From: Variovorax sp. ZS18.2.2
Lineage (GTDB): Bacteria; Pseudomonadota; Gammaproteobacteria; Burkholderiales; Burkholderiaceae_C
Reading direction: 5' to 3'
Assembly (NCBI RefSeq): GCF_024701975.1
Contig: NZ_JANLNM010000002.1
Location: 558,001-622,000, forward strand
Length of the DNA stretch: 64,000 nt
Below the pieces are notes generated by a model that worked only from the letters and a program-made list of their open reading frames with translations, was not told where the DNA came from and did no database searches. Within the stretch, counting starts at the first letter, position 1. Each line of letters starts with the position of its first letter. Positions 1-8,862 of the stretch are shown in pieces. The position numbers and the translations under genes were made by a program.

Positions 1-15
1 TCGATCATCGCGAGC

Positions 16-660
16 ATGGATGACGAGCCCGCCCGGCCCAGCCGGCGCCTGATGGACATCGCCCTCCAGGCGTGTTCGGCGGCGATGGACGTGGCGCTGC
101 CCATCTACGAAGGTCGCGCGTCGAAGGAACCGCACTGGTTCGACACCTGGCCCGGCGAGCACTACCGGTTGCTGGCCGCGCTGGTGCGCACGCTGAACCC
201 GAAGACGGTGATCGAGATCGGCACCTTCACCGGCATGGGCACGCTGGCGCTCGCGCAGGACCTGCAGCCATCGGGCACCCTGACCACCTTTGACCTGCTG
301 GCGTGGGACAGTTTTGCCGACACCTGGCTTGCGCCTGCCGATTTCACCGGAGGCCGCGTGCGTCAGGTGCTCCACGACATCTCCACGCCGGGCGGCATCG
401 AGCCGCATCGCGCGTTGTTCGAGTCGGCGGACCTGATCTTTGTCGACGGGCCCAAGGACGGTCGCACCGAAGCGGACATCCTCGCCAACCTGACCACGCT
501 GAAGCTGTCGCGCGATGTGGTGATCGTGTTCGACGACATCCGCGTCGTGAACATGATCGACATCTGGCGCCGCGTCGCACAGCCCAAGATGGACCTGACC
601 TCCTTCGGCCACTGGAGCGGCACCGGCCTGATCGACTGGAACGGAACGTCGGATCTCTGA
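16..660 (+). CDS. SAM-dependent O-methyltransferase-like protein (start possibly outside window)
   Basis: A class I SAM-dependent methyltransferase, resembling the small catechol O-methyltransferase-like families. The SAM-binding glycine motif EIGTFTGMG is at residues 67-75. A strand ending VDGPKDG (about 143-149) and an acidic VFDDIR turn (about 171-176) follow, as in O-methyltransferases that bind a metal and a hydroxylated acceptor. Its 214 residues suit that fold. The reading frame stays open to base 1, so the true start may lie upstream; the ATG at 16 is the first one visible. The gene ends 18 bp from the convergent permease stop. The substrate cannot be told from sequence. Confidence 0.7.
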   Translation: MDDEPARPSRRLMDIALQACSAAMDVALPIYEGRASKEPHWFDTWPGEHYRLLAALVRTLNPKTVIEIGTFTGMGTLALAQDLQPSGTLTTFDLLAWDSFADTWLAPADFTGGRVRQVLHDISTPGGIEPHRALFESADLIFVDGPKDGRTEADILANLTTLKLSRDVVIVFDDIRVVNMIDIWRRVAQPKMDLTSFGHWSGTGLIDWNGTSDL

Positions 661-678
661 GCGTTGAAAGAGGAGGGG

Positions 679-3288
679 CTACCAGTCCTCTTTCACCGCC
701 AGCACCACATCCTTGCCCGCAGCAGCCCGTCCCGCCAGCCATGCGGTGACGGTGCCCGCCACCACCACCGCGCCGCACAGAGCGATGAGGCGCACCCACG
801 GCACCAGCAAGTCCATCGTCCAGTGAAAGCTCTGCGGGTTGACCACCTTCACGAGCACCACCGACACCGCCAGCCCAAGCACCAGCCCGGCCACCGCGCC
901 GATGGCCGTCCATGCCGCGCCTTCGCCCGCCACCACCGCCAGCACCTGCCGCCGCGTGAACCCCAGGTGCGCGAGCAGGCCGAATTCCTTCCGCCGCGCG
1001 AGCACCTGCGCGCTGAAGCTCGCGGCGATGCCGAAGAGACCAATGGCGATGGCCACGGCCTGCAGCCAGTAGGTCACGGCGAAGCTGCGGTCGAAGATGC
1101 GCAGCGACGTCGCGCGGATCTGCCCGACCGAGGCGATCTCGACCGAATCGGGTGATCCGTCACCCTGGCGCGCCGCGAGCGAGCGCACCGCGGCCTGCAC
1201 GGCGCCTTCGGATGCGCCCGGCGCGAGCCACAGCGAGATGTCGCTCACGTCGCGCTGGCCGGTGATGCGCTCGTAGTCGCGCGCATCCATCGTGATCGCG
1301 CCGAACTGCCGCGCGTAGTCGCGCCACACGCCCGCCACGAAGTAGGTGTGCGCGGCTTTCGTGGGGAGCGCGGTGGCCGACAGCGCGGCCGCCAGCGGCG
1401 CGAAGGCGGTGCCCGGCTTCGCGCCGTAGAGCTCCATCATCGGCTCGCTCACGTAGATGCCGATCTGCCCCGAGGGCACGGGCAAGGCCGATCCCACCAG
1501 CGGCAGCGATTGCGACGCGCTGCCTTCCAGGCTGCGCGCGATCAGCGTCACGGCCGGCTGCGAGGCATCCAGCTGCAGCGACTGCGTGCGCAGCGTGCCC
1601 GTGCGCGCCACGCCGGGCAGTTGGGCCAGCACCTGCACGAAGGCGGGCGGAAAGGTGGCGGTGTCGGTACTGCTCGTGCCGCCGCTGTTGCTGCCGCGGC
1701 CACCCGAGGTGGCGCGCACATACAGGTCGGCCGGCAGCACCACGTCGAGCCAGTGCGTCACCGAATCGCGGAAGCTCGCGACCATCACCGTGAGCGCCAC
1801 CGCAAGGCTCAGGCTCGCGACCACACCGCTCACTGCCACGGCCGCGGTGCCGCGCATGCGCCGCGCGCGTTCGATGGCGAGCATCGGCAACACGCGCTCG
1901 GCGAAGGCGGGCGCGATGCGGTCGTACAGCAGTGCGATCAGCCAGGGCAGGGCGGTGATGCCGCCCACCAGCAGGCACGCCACCGAGAGGTACGCCGCCA
2001 CCGGAATGCCGCCGATGGCCGGAATGTTCGCCAGTGCCGCGCTGAGTGCGATCAGCCCGAGCGCGAGCCAGTGGCTGCGGCTCTGCGTGGGCGCGGCGCC
2101 CAGGCCCTTGAGCGTCTGCGCCTCGGGCAGCGCCTGCGCGGCGCGTGCGGGCCACCAGCCGCCCACCAGTGCGGCCACCACGCCGAGCCCGCCGTACAGC
2201 AACGCCGCGCCGCCGCTCCAATGCAGCTTGGGCGCGACGCCTTCAAAGTACCCACCGCCGAGGTCGCCGCCCAGCACCCGCAGCGCGAAGGCCGCGAGCG
2301 CGGTGCCGAGCGCAAGGCCGGCGGCGCTGCCGATCACGCCCAGCACCAGCGATTCGGCCAGCACCAGCCGCAGCCGTTCGCGCGGCGTGAGGCCGAGCAC
2401 GCCGAGCAGCGCGAACTGCTGCGCCCGCTTGGCGACGCTGAGCGCGAGCACTGAGAACACCAGGAACGCCCCTGTGAACAGCGCCACCAGCGCCAGCACC
2501 GTGAGGTTGACGCGGTAGGCGCGCGACAGGTTGCTCACGCGCTCGGCTGCATCGCCGGGCTCCGCGAATTGCACGCCCGCGGGCCAGCCGGGGGATTTCT
2601 GAAGCGCATCGATGAAGGCCGCGCGGTCGGTGCCGGGCGCGAGCCGCAGGTCGATGCGGCTGAGGCGGCCGACCTGGTCGAACAGGTCTTGCGCAGCCGC
2701 GATGTCCATCACTGCGAGCGCTGTGCCAGTGGCGGCGACGTGGCCTGCCACGCCGAGCCGGTGCCACGTGGCGCCGCTGCGCAGTTGCACAGTCTCAGTG
2801 GTGTCGCCGCTGGCTTGCGCAGGCAGGCCGAGCACGGTGCGCGCGGCGGCGTTGAGGAAGACATGGCCCGGCGCGAAGAGCGCGAAGCGGTCAGCACCCG
2901 CTTCGGGTTGCGGCATCAGCGCGGGTGCGATGGTGGGCAGCACCAGTGCATCGACGCCGATCACGCGCATCGGCACCTGCCGTTCGCCGCCGGCCAAAGC
3001 AAGGCCCTGGAACTCGAGCACCGGGCTCGCGAGCGTCACCTGCGGATGCCGCGCCAGTTGCGCGAACACGGCCTCGTCGAAGCCGCCCTGCACGGCGCGC
3101 ACTTCGAGATCCGGCTGGCCGTTGACCGAGCGCACCGCGCTGGAGAACTCGTCGAGCGCCGAGGCGTTGATGAGCTGCACCGAGAACGCGAGCGCCACGC
3201 CCAGCATCACGGCCAGCACGGCCGCTGCGTTGCGCCAGGGGTGGTGGCGCAGTTCCTGCCAGGAGAAGGTGGTGAGCAATGCACGCAT
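679..3288 (-). CDS. FtsX/MacB-type ABC transporter permease, 869 aa
   Basis: A large inner-membrane ABC permease with two FtsX-like modules. It opens with a cytoplasmic stretch and one hydrophobic helix (about residues 15-40). A long periplasmic domain and a three-helix bundle follow, then a second periplasmic domain and a last set of helices near the C-terminus containing RRKEFGLLAHLG, typical of the FtsX cytoplasmic coupling region. Proteins of this size usually move lipids, lipoproteins or peptides with a separate MacB/LolD-like ATPase. No ATPase is adjacent; the nearest is at 10645-11298. I chose the ATG at 3288 because the upstream frame codes for low-complexity, non-membrane sequence that overlaps the divergent gene. 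Confidence 0.85.
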   Translation of the reverse strand: MRALLTTFSWQELRHHPWRNAAAVLAVMLGVALAFSVQLINASALDEFSSAVRSVNGQPDLEVRAVQGGFDEAVFAQLARHPQVTLASPVLEFQGLALAGGERQVPMRVIGVDALVLPTIAPALMPQPEAGADRFALFAPGHVFLNAAARTVLGLPAQASGDTTETVQLRSGATWHRLGVAGHVAATGTALAVMDIAAAQDLFDQVGRLSRIDLRLAPGTDRAAFIDALQKSPGWPAGVQFAEPGDAAERVSNLSRAYRVNLTVLALVALFTGAFLVFSVLALSVAKRAQQFALLGVLGLTPRERLRLVLAESLVLGVIGSAAGLALGTALAAFALRVLGGDLGGGYFEGVAPKLHWSGGAALLYGGLGVVAALVGGWWPARAAQALPEAQTLKGLGAAPTQSRSHWLALGLIALSAALANIPAIGGIPVAAYLSVACLLVGGITALPWLIALLYDRIAPAFAERVLPMLAIERARRMRGTAAVAVSGVVASLSLAVALTVMVASFRDSVTHWLDVVLPADLYVRATSGGRGSNSGGTSSTDTATFPPAFVQVLAQLPGVARTGTLRTQSLQLDASQPAVTLIARSLEGSASQSLPLVGSALPVPSGQIGIYVSEPMMELYGAKPGTAFAPLAAALSATALPTKAAHTYFVAGVWRDYARQFGAITMDARDYERITGQRDVSDISLWLAPGASEGAVQAAVRSLAARQGDGSPDSVEIASVGQIRATSLRIFDRSFAVTYWLQAVAIAIGLFGIAASFSAQVLARRKEFGLLAHLGFTRRQVLAVVAGEGAAWTAIGAVAGLVLGLAVSVVLVKVVNPQSFHWTMDLLVPWVRLIALCGAVVVAGTVTAWLAGRAAAGKDVVLAVKEDW

Positions 3289-3373
3289 GCGCCGATTGTG
3301 GCCGTGGGACGCCTTTGTTACATCGGCGTGGCACGATGGCGCCTCTTTCGATGACGCCCCGAGGAATTCGACG

Positions 3374-4843
3374 ATGCGGCTCCTGCCCCCAGCCTTGTCC
3401 ACACCCATGTTCCCGGTGATGCGCCGCCGCTGGTTCGCGGCCTGGCTTCTTGCCCCGCTGCTGGCCGGCAGCGCCGCCGCCCAGCTCCAGCCGCCGCAGC
3501 AGCAACAGCAACAACCCCTTTCCCTCGCGAGCGACCCGGCTGTGCTGGCCAAGGCGGCACTCGGGGCAGAACGCGGAACGCTGGTCATCGGCCTCTTGCG
3601 CAACGGCAAGGCCTCGTACGGCGCCGCCTACAACCCCGAGCCGCTTTCGCCCCCGCGCCCCATCGAGCCCAACAGCGCCGAGCAGCCGATGTTCGAGATC
3701 GGCTCGGTCACCAAGGTCTTCACCGGCCTCCTGCTCGCGCAGGCGGTGGAGCGCGGCGATCTCAAGCTCGACGACACCGTGGGCAAGGTGCTCGCGGGCA
3801 AGGTCCAGGGCGTGCCGTCTGCGGCGGCCGCGGTCACGCTCAAGCAACTCGTCACCCACACGGGCTGCATGCCCGTGATGGCCGACGGCGTGACGGGTGG
3901 TGCGCCGCTGGCCGAGCAGCTGCGCAGCTTCGACAAGCCGATGTTCTGGGCCGCGCTCTCGCGCATCAAGCTCACTGCGCTGGCGGCGCCATGCGAAGCC
4001 GCGTACAGCAACTTCGGCATGGCGCTGCTCGGGCAGCTGCTGGCCGAGCGCTACAACACCTCGTGGGGCGAACTGGTGCGCGCGCGCATCACTGAGCCGC
4101 TGGGCATGAACGACACCGTGATCCCGCTCGGCGACAAGGCCTCGCGCATGGCCCCGGCCTTCGCTGGCGACCGCCGTCAGCCGCTGCTGGACATGATCGC
4201 CTACGCGCCGGCCAGCGCGCTGCGCTCGACGGCCGCCGACATGATGACCTTCAGCCGCGCCGTCCTCGCCGGTGCCAGCGGCCCGCTGGGCCCGGCCGCC
4301 GCGCGCATGCTCACGCCGCTGGCGCGCTACGACGGCGCCGAGATCGGCTATGCGGTGATGGTGCGCGGCCCCGAGGGCGGGCGCCGCACCTACTGGCACG
4401 CGGGCCTCACCGAGGGCTACCGGACGCTGTGGCTGATCGCGCCGGACACCGGCGAGGCGCTGATCGTGCTCAGCAGCAACGCGCGCGCGCCGTTGCAGCC
4501 GGTGATGCTGGCCATCGGCAAGAACCGCTATCCGGTGTCGACGACCGAAGTGCCGGTCGATCCGAAGCGGCTGGAGGACTACAAGGGCGAGTACCGCATC
4601 AGCAAGACCAAGGCCCTGGGCTTCACCGTGCGCAACGGGCGGCTGCTGGTGCGGGAGACGGGGCGCGGCTACAACGCGCTCACGCCGACGGGGACCGACC
4701 GCTTTGCGGTGGCGACCATCGGGGCGCAGATCGTGTTCCAGCGGGGCGCTGGCAATGCGGTGGTGGGGGTGACGTTGGCGCAGGGGGGTAGTCAGCTTGA
4801 GGGGCGGCGGGTGGGCGATGCGGTCGCTGTGCCACAGGAATAA
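3374..4843 (+). CDS. Serine beta-lactamase family protein (class C/esterase-like), exported
   Basis: A beta-lactamase-fold (PF00144) serine hydrolase. The nucleophile motif SVTK is at residues 111-114, YSN at 211-213 and HAG at 342-344, matching the SxxK, YxN and K/HxG triad of class C enzymes, esterases and DD-peptidases. The N-terminus has an arginine-rich stretch and a hydrophobic segment ending AGSAAAQ, a Sec-type signal peptide, followed by a run of glutamines. A GAGG-like ribosome site lies 9 bases before the ATG at 3374; ATGs at 3407 and 3419 would also keep the signal peptide. At 489 residues with a C-terminal extension (after about 400) it is longer than AmpC, so it may be an esterase or peptidase instead of an antibiotic-degrading enzyme. 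Confidence 0.85.
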   Translation: MRLLPPALSTPMFPVMRRRWFAAWLLAPLLAGSAAAQLQPPQQQQQQPLSLASDPAVLAKAALGAERGTLVIGLLRNGKASYGAAYNPEPLSPPRPIEPNSAEQPMFEIGSVTKVFTGLLLAQAVERGDLKLDDTVGKVLAGKVQGVPSAAAAVTLKQLVTHTGCMPVMADGVTGGAPLAEQLRSFDKPMFWAALSRIKLTALAAPCEAAYSNFGMALLGQLLAERYNTSWGELVRARITEPLGMNDTVIPLGDKASRMAPAFAGDRRQPLLDMIAYAPASALRSTAADMMTFSRAVLAGASGPLGPAAARMLTPLARYDGAEIGYAVMVRGPEGGRRTYWHAGLTEGYRTLWLIAPDTGEALIVLSSNARAPLQPVMLAIGKNRYPVSTTEVPVDPKRLEDYKGEYRISKTKALGFTVRNGRLLVRETGRGYNALTPTGTDRFAVATIGAQIVFQRGAGNAVVGVTLAQGGSQLEGRRVGDAVAVPQE

Positions 4844-4858
4844 GAAGAGACGCGTCGC

Positions 4859-6091
4859 TCAGAGCCGCTGCGACATCGCATTGAGATACGCCCGCACCGC
4901 CGCATTCGCACTCAACCCGATCGCGCGGTCATAAGCCTGCCGCGCCGCGGCACGCGCACCGCCAGCCGCGAGCAGGTGTGCCCGTGCCGCCCAGAACGGC
5001 TGGTAGCTCGCCACTTCGTCCGAAGGAATAGCCTCCAGCGCCCGCAGTCCGACTTCGGGCCCGCGCGCATTCGCAAGCGCACAAGCGCGGCTGACCTGCG
5101 CGCCGATGCTGGGGCGCAAGGCCAGCAGGCCTTCGTACAACGACACCAACACCTCGGGCGCCACCGGTGCGCCCACGCGGCGCTCGCAATGGGCCGACTG
5201 GATGGCGGCTTCCAGCTGGTAGGCACCCAGGGATTTCATTTCCGATGCCAGCCGCAGGCACCGCTCAGCCTCCGCGAGCAGGTCGGGGTCCCAGCGCAAG
5301 GTGTCCTGCTGGTCGAGCGGTACATACGCGCCGGTCTCGCTGCGCCGGGCGGCGGCGCGGCTTTCGCAGAAGAGCATCAGCGCGAGCAGGCCCAGCGGCT
5401 CGGGTTCGTTCGGCATCAGGTGGCAGAGGATGCGGCCGAGGTCGATGGCTTCGGACGTGAGGCCGCGCGGCAGCGCATCGGCGCCGTCGACGTCGTCCCA
5501 GCCGGTGCCGTAGGCGGCGTAGATGCCGTCGAGCACGTCCTGCAGCCGCTGCGGCAGGTCGCGCGCCTGCGGATATTCGAAGGGAATGCCCGCCGCACGG
5601 ATGCGCGCCTTGGCGCGCACCAGCCGCTGACCGAGCGTGGAGGGCGCGGTGAGAAAGGCGCTGGCCATGCGCACTGCGTCCAGGCCGAGCACGGTCTGCA
5701 GCATCAGCGGTGCGCGGGCCGCCGCATCGATGGCCGGGTGCGCGCAGACGAAGAGCAGGCGCAGCCGCTCGTCGGGGACGGCGGTGCCCTCGGCGCTGGC
5801 CTCGTCCATCTCGCCGGCCAGCAGCAGCAGGGTCTGGGTGGCCTGGTCCTGCACGCGGGTGTGGCGCCAGGCGTCGAGCTTGCGGTGCCGCGCCACGCTC
5901 AGGAGCCACGCATCGGGCTGCGCCGGAATGCCATCGGCCGGCCAGCGTTCGAGCGCGCGCGCGAAGGCGTCGGCAAGCGCGTCTTCGGAGGCGGCGATGT
6001 CGTGCGTGCGCGCCGACAAAATCGCCAGCAGCCGGCCGTACGACTCGCGCGCCGCCTTTTCGGCGGCCTGATGAGCCGCCGGATCGTTCAC
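4859..6091 (-). CDS. ECF42-type RNA polymerase sigma factor with C-terminal TPR-like domain
   Basis: An extracytoplasmic-function sigma factor of about 410 residues. Sigma region 2 is near the N-terminus (ASEDALADAFARALERWP, then DAWLLSVARHRKLD). Sigma region 4 follows around residues 115-170, including GQRLVRAKARIR. A long alpha-helical extension (DUF6596/TPR-like) makes up the second half and is diagnostic of the ECF42 group. In that group the partner gene encodes a DGPF/YCII protein, and here it lies directly upstream. The start is a GTG at 6091 overlapping the upstream TGA in a 4-base GTGA, so translation is probably coupled. A longer start at 6172 would lie inside the partner gene. No anti-sigma factor is visible. 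Confidence 0.88.
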   Translation of the reverse strand: MNDPAAHQAAEKAARESYGRLLAILSARTHDIAASEDALADAFARALERWPADGIPAQPDAWLLSVARHRKLDAWRHTRVQDQATQTLLLLAGEMDEASAEGTAVPDERLRLLFVCAHPAIDAAARAPLMLQTVLGLDAVRMASAFLTAPSTLGQRLVRAKARIRAAGIPFEYPQARDLPQRLQDVLDGIYAAYGTGWDDVDGADALPRGLTSEAIDLGRILCHLMPNEPEPLGLLALMLFCESRAAARRSETGAYVPLDQQDTLRWDPDLLAEAERCLRLASEMKSLGAYQLEAAIQSAHCERRVGAPVAPEVLVSLYEGLLALRPSIGAQVSRACALANARGPEVGLRALEAIPSDEVASYQPFWAARAHLLAAGGARAAARQAYDRAIGLSANAAVRAYLNAMSQRL

Positions 6092-6453
6092 GACGATGTT
6101 GCCGCTGTGGCTGTGAAGACCGGCCGCACCTCCACGCCGCCGCTGGTGGCGCAGGGCGCGCGCGCGGCCCATTCGAGTGCAGCGTCGAGGTCGGGCACGT
6201 CGACCACGAAGTAGCCGCCGAGCTGCTCCTTGGTGTCGGCGAAGGGGCCGTCCTGCACCTGGCGCTTGTCGCCGCGCACGCGCAGCGTGGTGCCGGTCAT
6301 GGGCGGAAAGAGGCCGTGGCCGCCGAGCGCGACGCCCGACTGGCGCACCGCATCGGCATACGCGACCCAGCTGGACCGATAGGCCTCTGAGGACGCGTCT
6401 TCGCGCTGTTCGAATTCGGCCGCGGGCTGATAGAACATCAACATGTACTGCAT
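6088..6453 (-). CDS. DGPF/YCII-related domain protein, partner of ECF42 sigma factor
   Basis: A 121-residue YCII-domain protein starting MQYMLMFYQP and carrying the family motif DGPF inside VQDGPFADTKEQLGGYF. Such proteins are ferredoxin-like dimers that occur almost always beside ECF42 sigma factors. Their biochemical role is not settled; sensing or target functions have been proposed. GGAGAG lies a few bases before the ATG at 6453. The stop overlaps the sigma-factor GTG, so the two form a coupled operon. Confidence 0.88.
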   Translation of the reverse strand: MQYMLMFYQPAAEFEQREDASSEAYRSSWVAYADAVRQSGVALGGHGLFPPMTGTTLRVRGDKRQVQDGPFADTKEQLGGYFVVDVPDLDAALEWAARAPCATSGGVEVRPVFTATAATSS

Positions 6454-6620
6454 GGTGTCTCTCCGTGAAGGAAAAGCTTGCTGAGCAAGAGCGCTCACCA
6501 CAATGACGGCCCGCAGCCGGTCATTTCGACACGGGAGGTCCGTGTCGCGCAGATTATTTTTTACGCGATTGCCGTTTGGCGCAACGGTTGCGCTACCTAC
6601 TCCTTTCGGCTGGTACCGCT
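6454..6620. other. Intergenic region upstream of the DGPF-sigma operon
   Basis: This 167-bp gap holds the promoter of the DGPF-sigma pair and the 3' end of the SAF-domain gene. A short AT-rich tract (about 6553-6562) is the only promoter-like composition. GCGCAAC-G-GTTGCGC at 6579-6593 is a perfect 7-bp inverted repeat that could be an operator or a weak hairpin after the SAF gene. I could not assign a -35/-10 pair. Confidence 0.4.
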
Positions 6621-7982
6621 TTAGGCTGCCTTGGTTTGAACAGAGGCCGAGAACATGTTTTCCATCTCGCTGCGCAGCTTGTAGGCAGCGGTCGAGGTGT
6701 CGATCGCCACGTCGGCCCAGCTCAGGCTCTGGCCCTTCTTCACGGGGCGCACGAGCTTGACGTTGTGCGCCAAACCCAGCGGCAGGCCGCCCAATCGCAG
6801 TGAGCGCTCGGCCGGCAGCAGCTTGCCCCACACGGTGTAGCCGCCTTCGCCGTCGAGCATCTCGCCCGCCGCGAGGTCGCGCTTGGCGGTGGCGACCACG
6901 TCGGCGTTCCAGCAGGTGGCCACGCCGGTCGCTTCGCCGCGCAGCGCCACGCTCGCGACCGACATGCCGACCTCCAGGCCGATCAGGTGCCAGCGCTTGT
7001 AGAGCGTGAAGTAGCGCCCGCTCGGGTCGGTGTGGGCGTTGTATTCCTCGAAGCAGTTCTTGATGTAGTCGGTCTCGGCCTCGACCGTGACCCACACGCC
7101 CATGCGGATGTCGTAGGGAATTTTTCTGCCATCGGCTTCGAGCGAGGAGATCACCTCGACCATGCCCTTGCGCTCCAGCACGCCGCCTTCGCTCTTCGGG
7201 CGGGTGACGAAGGGAATGTCTTCCACGCTCGCGGGCGGGTAGAGCAAACCGTCCGATGGCACGGTGAGGCCGGTGGCGTTGGCCACTGCCGAGCTTTCTA
7301 TGGAGGGCTTGGAGCCATCGAGAAAGCTGTTGAACATCTTCGGGTTGAGCCCGCCGCGCAGCGCCTGCTCGGGCGTGAGGCCATAGTTGCCCCACACGGT
7401 CTCGGGCGTGGATTCGGTGAAGTGCGGCAGCCACTTGTGGCCGCGCCCGGCCGCCACCACCGGGAAGCCGCAGGTGCGCGCCCAGTCGACCAGGTCGCAG
7501 ATGAGCGCCGGCTGGTCGCCGAAGGCCAGCGAATAGATCACGCCCGCCTGCTGCGCCTTGTGTGCGAGCAGCGGGCCGCAGAACGCATCGGCTTCCACCG
7601 TCACGTTGACCACGTGCTTGCCGTGCGCGAAGGCGTCGAGGCAGTGGTCGACGGCCGCCACCGGATTGCCGGTGCACTCGACCACGATGTCGATGGAGGG
7701 CTCGCGCGTCACGGCCTGCCAGTCGTCGGTGATCCAGGTGGTGCCGGTTTTCAGCGCTTCCTGCACCGAGCCTGCGGCGGCGCGGCCCGGCGCCCAGCCC
7801 ACGCGTTCGAGGTTGATGCGCGCCGCATCGGGCGACAGGTCGGCAATCGCGACGAGCTGCACGCCGGGCGTGCGCGGAATCTGCGCGAGGTACATCGAGC
7901 CGAACTTGCCGGCGCCGATCAGGCCGATGCGGATGGGGCGGCCTTCGGCGGCGCGCTGCTGCAGGCGGGTGTAAAGGCTCAT
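6621..7982 (-). CDS. NAD(P)-dependent homoserine dehydrogenase-like oxidoreductase with SAF domain
   Basis: A 453-residue cytosolic dehydrogenase. A Rossmann fold begins at residue 18 with GLIGAGKFGSMY, followed by IADLSPDAAR and VVECTGNP, as in homoserine dehydrogenase-like enzymes. The C-terminal third (AAGEMLDGEGGY to the end) is a SAF domain, as in sialic-acid synthases and antifreeze proteins. This two-domain family is widespread but its substrate is unknown. The ATG at 7982 lies 4 bases after the dioxygenase stop, so the gene is the third of a GntR-dioxygenase-dehydrogenase operon. Inference: it oxidises or reduces an intermediate made by the hydroxylase. Confidence 0.8.
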   Translation of the reverse strand: MSLYTRLQQRAAEGRPIRIGLIGAGKFGSMYLAQIPRTPGVQLVAIADLSPDAARINLERVGWAPGRAAAGSVQEALKTGTTWITDDWQAVTREPSIDIVVECTGNPVAAVDHCLDAFAHGKHVVNVTVEADAFCGPLLAHKAQQAGVIYSLAFGDQPALICDLVDWARTCGFPVVAAGRGHKWLPHFTESTPETVWGNYGLTPEQALRGGLNPKMFNSFLDGSKPSIESSAVANATGLTVPSDGLLYPPASVEDIPFVTRPKSEGGVLERKGMVEVISSLEADGRKIPYDIRMGVWVTVEAETDYIKNCFEEYNAHTDPSGRYFTLYKRWHLIGLEVGMSVASVALRGEATGVATCWNADVVATAKRDLAAGEMLDGEGGYTVWGKLLPAERSLRLGGLPLGLAHNVKLVRPVKKGQSLSWADVAIDTSTAAYKLRSEMENMFSASVQTKAA

Positions 7983-7986
7983 GGGG

Positions 7987-8862
7987 TCAGGCCTCCGCGG
8001 TGTCGAGCACTTCGAGCGAGGTCTTGAGCGCACTTTCGGGCAGGCCGTTCTTCCACGGCACATCGACGGGGTAGGGCTTCCGCAGGCAGTCGTCGGGCAG
8101 CATCTCGATGGGCGTGAAGTCGCGATGCGCGATGTACTCGGGCCGCTTGTGGCGGCGGATGTGGTTGCTGACGGCGCACAGGCTCAGGTACACCGCCACG
8201 CGGTTGAAGGGCGAGAGGTTGCTGCCCGAGGCGTGCACGAGGCAGCTGTGGAAGAGGATCATCGAACCGGCCGGGCCCTTGGGCGAGGCGATGCCGCCCT
8301 CCTTGCCGCCGGCGCGATCCACGAGTTGCGCGATCAGGTCGTTGTCGACGGTCCACAGCGGGTAGCTCGTGGTCGTGAGGTCATGCTTCGCATCGACCAC
8401 GCCCTTGCGGTGGCTGCCCGGAATGAACATCAGCGGGCCGTTGTGCTCGTTCACGTCGTCCAGAAAAATCGCGACGTTCATCGCGCGCTCGGTGGGCATC
8501 AGGTCGTCGTTGAGCCAGGTGCCGTAGTCCTGGTGCCACTGCCACACCTGGCCTTCGAAGGCCATCTTTCCGTTGATCTTGAACTGGTGCATGTAGACCT
8601 CTTCCTCGAAGAGGTCCATCACCGGGCCGACCATGCGCGGATGGCGCGCGAGCCTGGCGAAGGGTTCGCTGATGAGGTGCGCGGCGAAGTTCGTGCGCAC
8701 GGCGTCGGAGCCTTTCTCGCGCACGTTGAAGGCCTCGCGCTTGCTGTACAGGTCGGGCACCGCATCGGTCAGCGCCTTCGTCTCTTCGGGCGAGAAATGA
8801 CTGGGGAAGAACAGGTAGCCGTCGCGCTCGAACTGCGCGCGTTGCTCGGGGGTCAGCTTCAT
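7987..8862 (-). CDS. Phytanoyl-CoA dioxygenase (PhyH)-family Fe(II)/2-oxoglutarate hydroxylase
   Basis: A 291-residue non-heme iron, 2-oxoglutarate-dependent dioxygenase of the PhyH/EctD superfamily. The HxD half of the iron facial triad is HQD at 110-112 within WQWHQDYGTW. The distal histidine is H210 (CLVHASG), and R221 is placed to bind 2-oxoglutarate. The region around DDVNEHNGPLMFIPGSH resembles ectoine hydroxylase, but no ectoine genes are nearby. The ATG at 8862 overlaps the gntR TGA in a 4-base ATGA. Neighbours acting on amino-acid-like molecules suggest hydroxylation of an amino acid or related compound; the substrate is unknown. Confidence 0.85.
   Translation of the reverse strand: MKLTPEQRAQFERDGYLFFPSHFSPEETKALTDAVPDLYSKREAFNVREKGSDAVRTNFAAHLISEPFARLARHPRMVGPVMDLFEEEVYMHQFKINGKMAFEGQVWQWHQDYGTWLNDDLMPTERAMNVAIFLDDVNEHNGPLMFIPGSHRKGVVDAKHDLTTTSYPLWTVDNDLIAQLVDRAGGKEGGIASPKGPAGSMILFHSCLVHASGSNLSPFNRVAVYLSLCAVSNHIRRHKRPEYIAHRDFTPIEMLPDDCLRKPYPVDVPWKNGLPESALKTSLEVLDTAEA

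Noticed and set aside
7987-8862. Ectoine hydroxylase (EctD) assignment
   Set aside because: The fold and iron site agree, but ectABC are absent and the substrate region cannot be confirmed by eye, so only the PhyH family is called.
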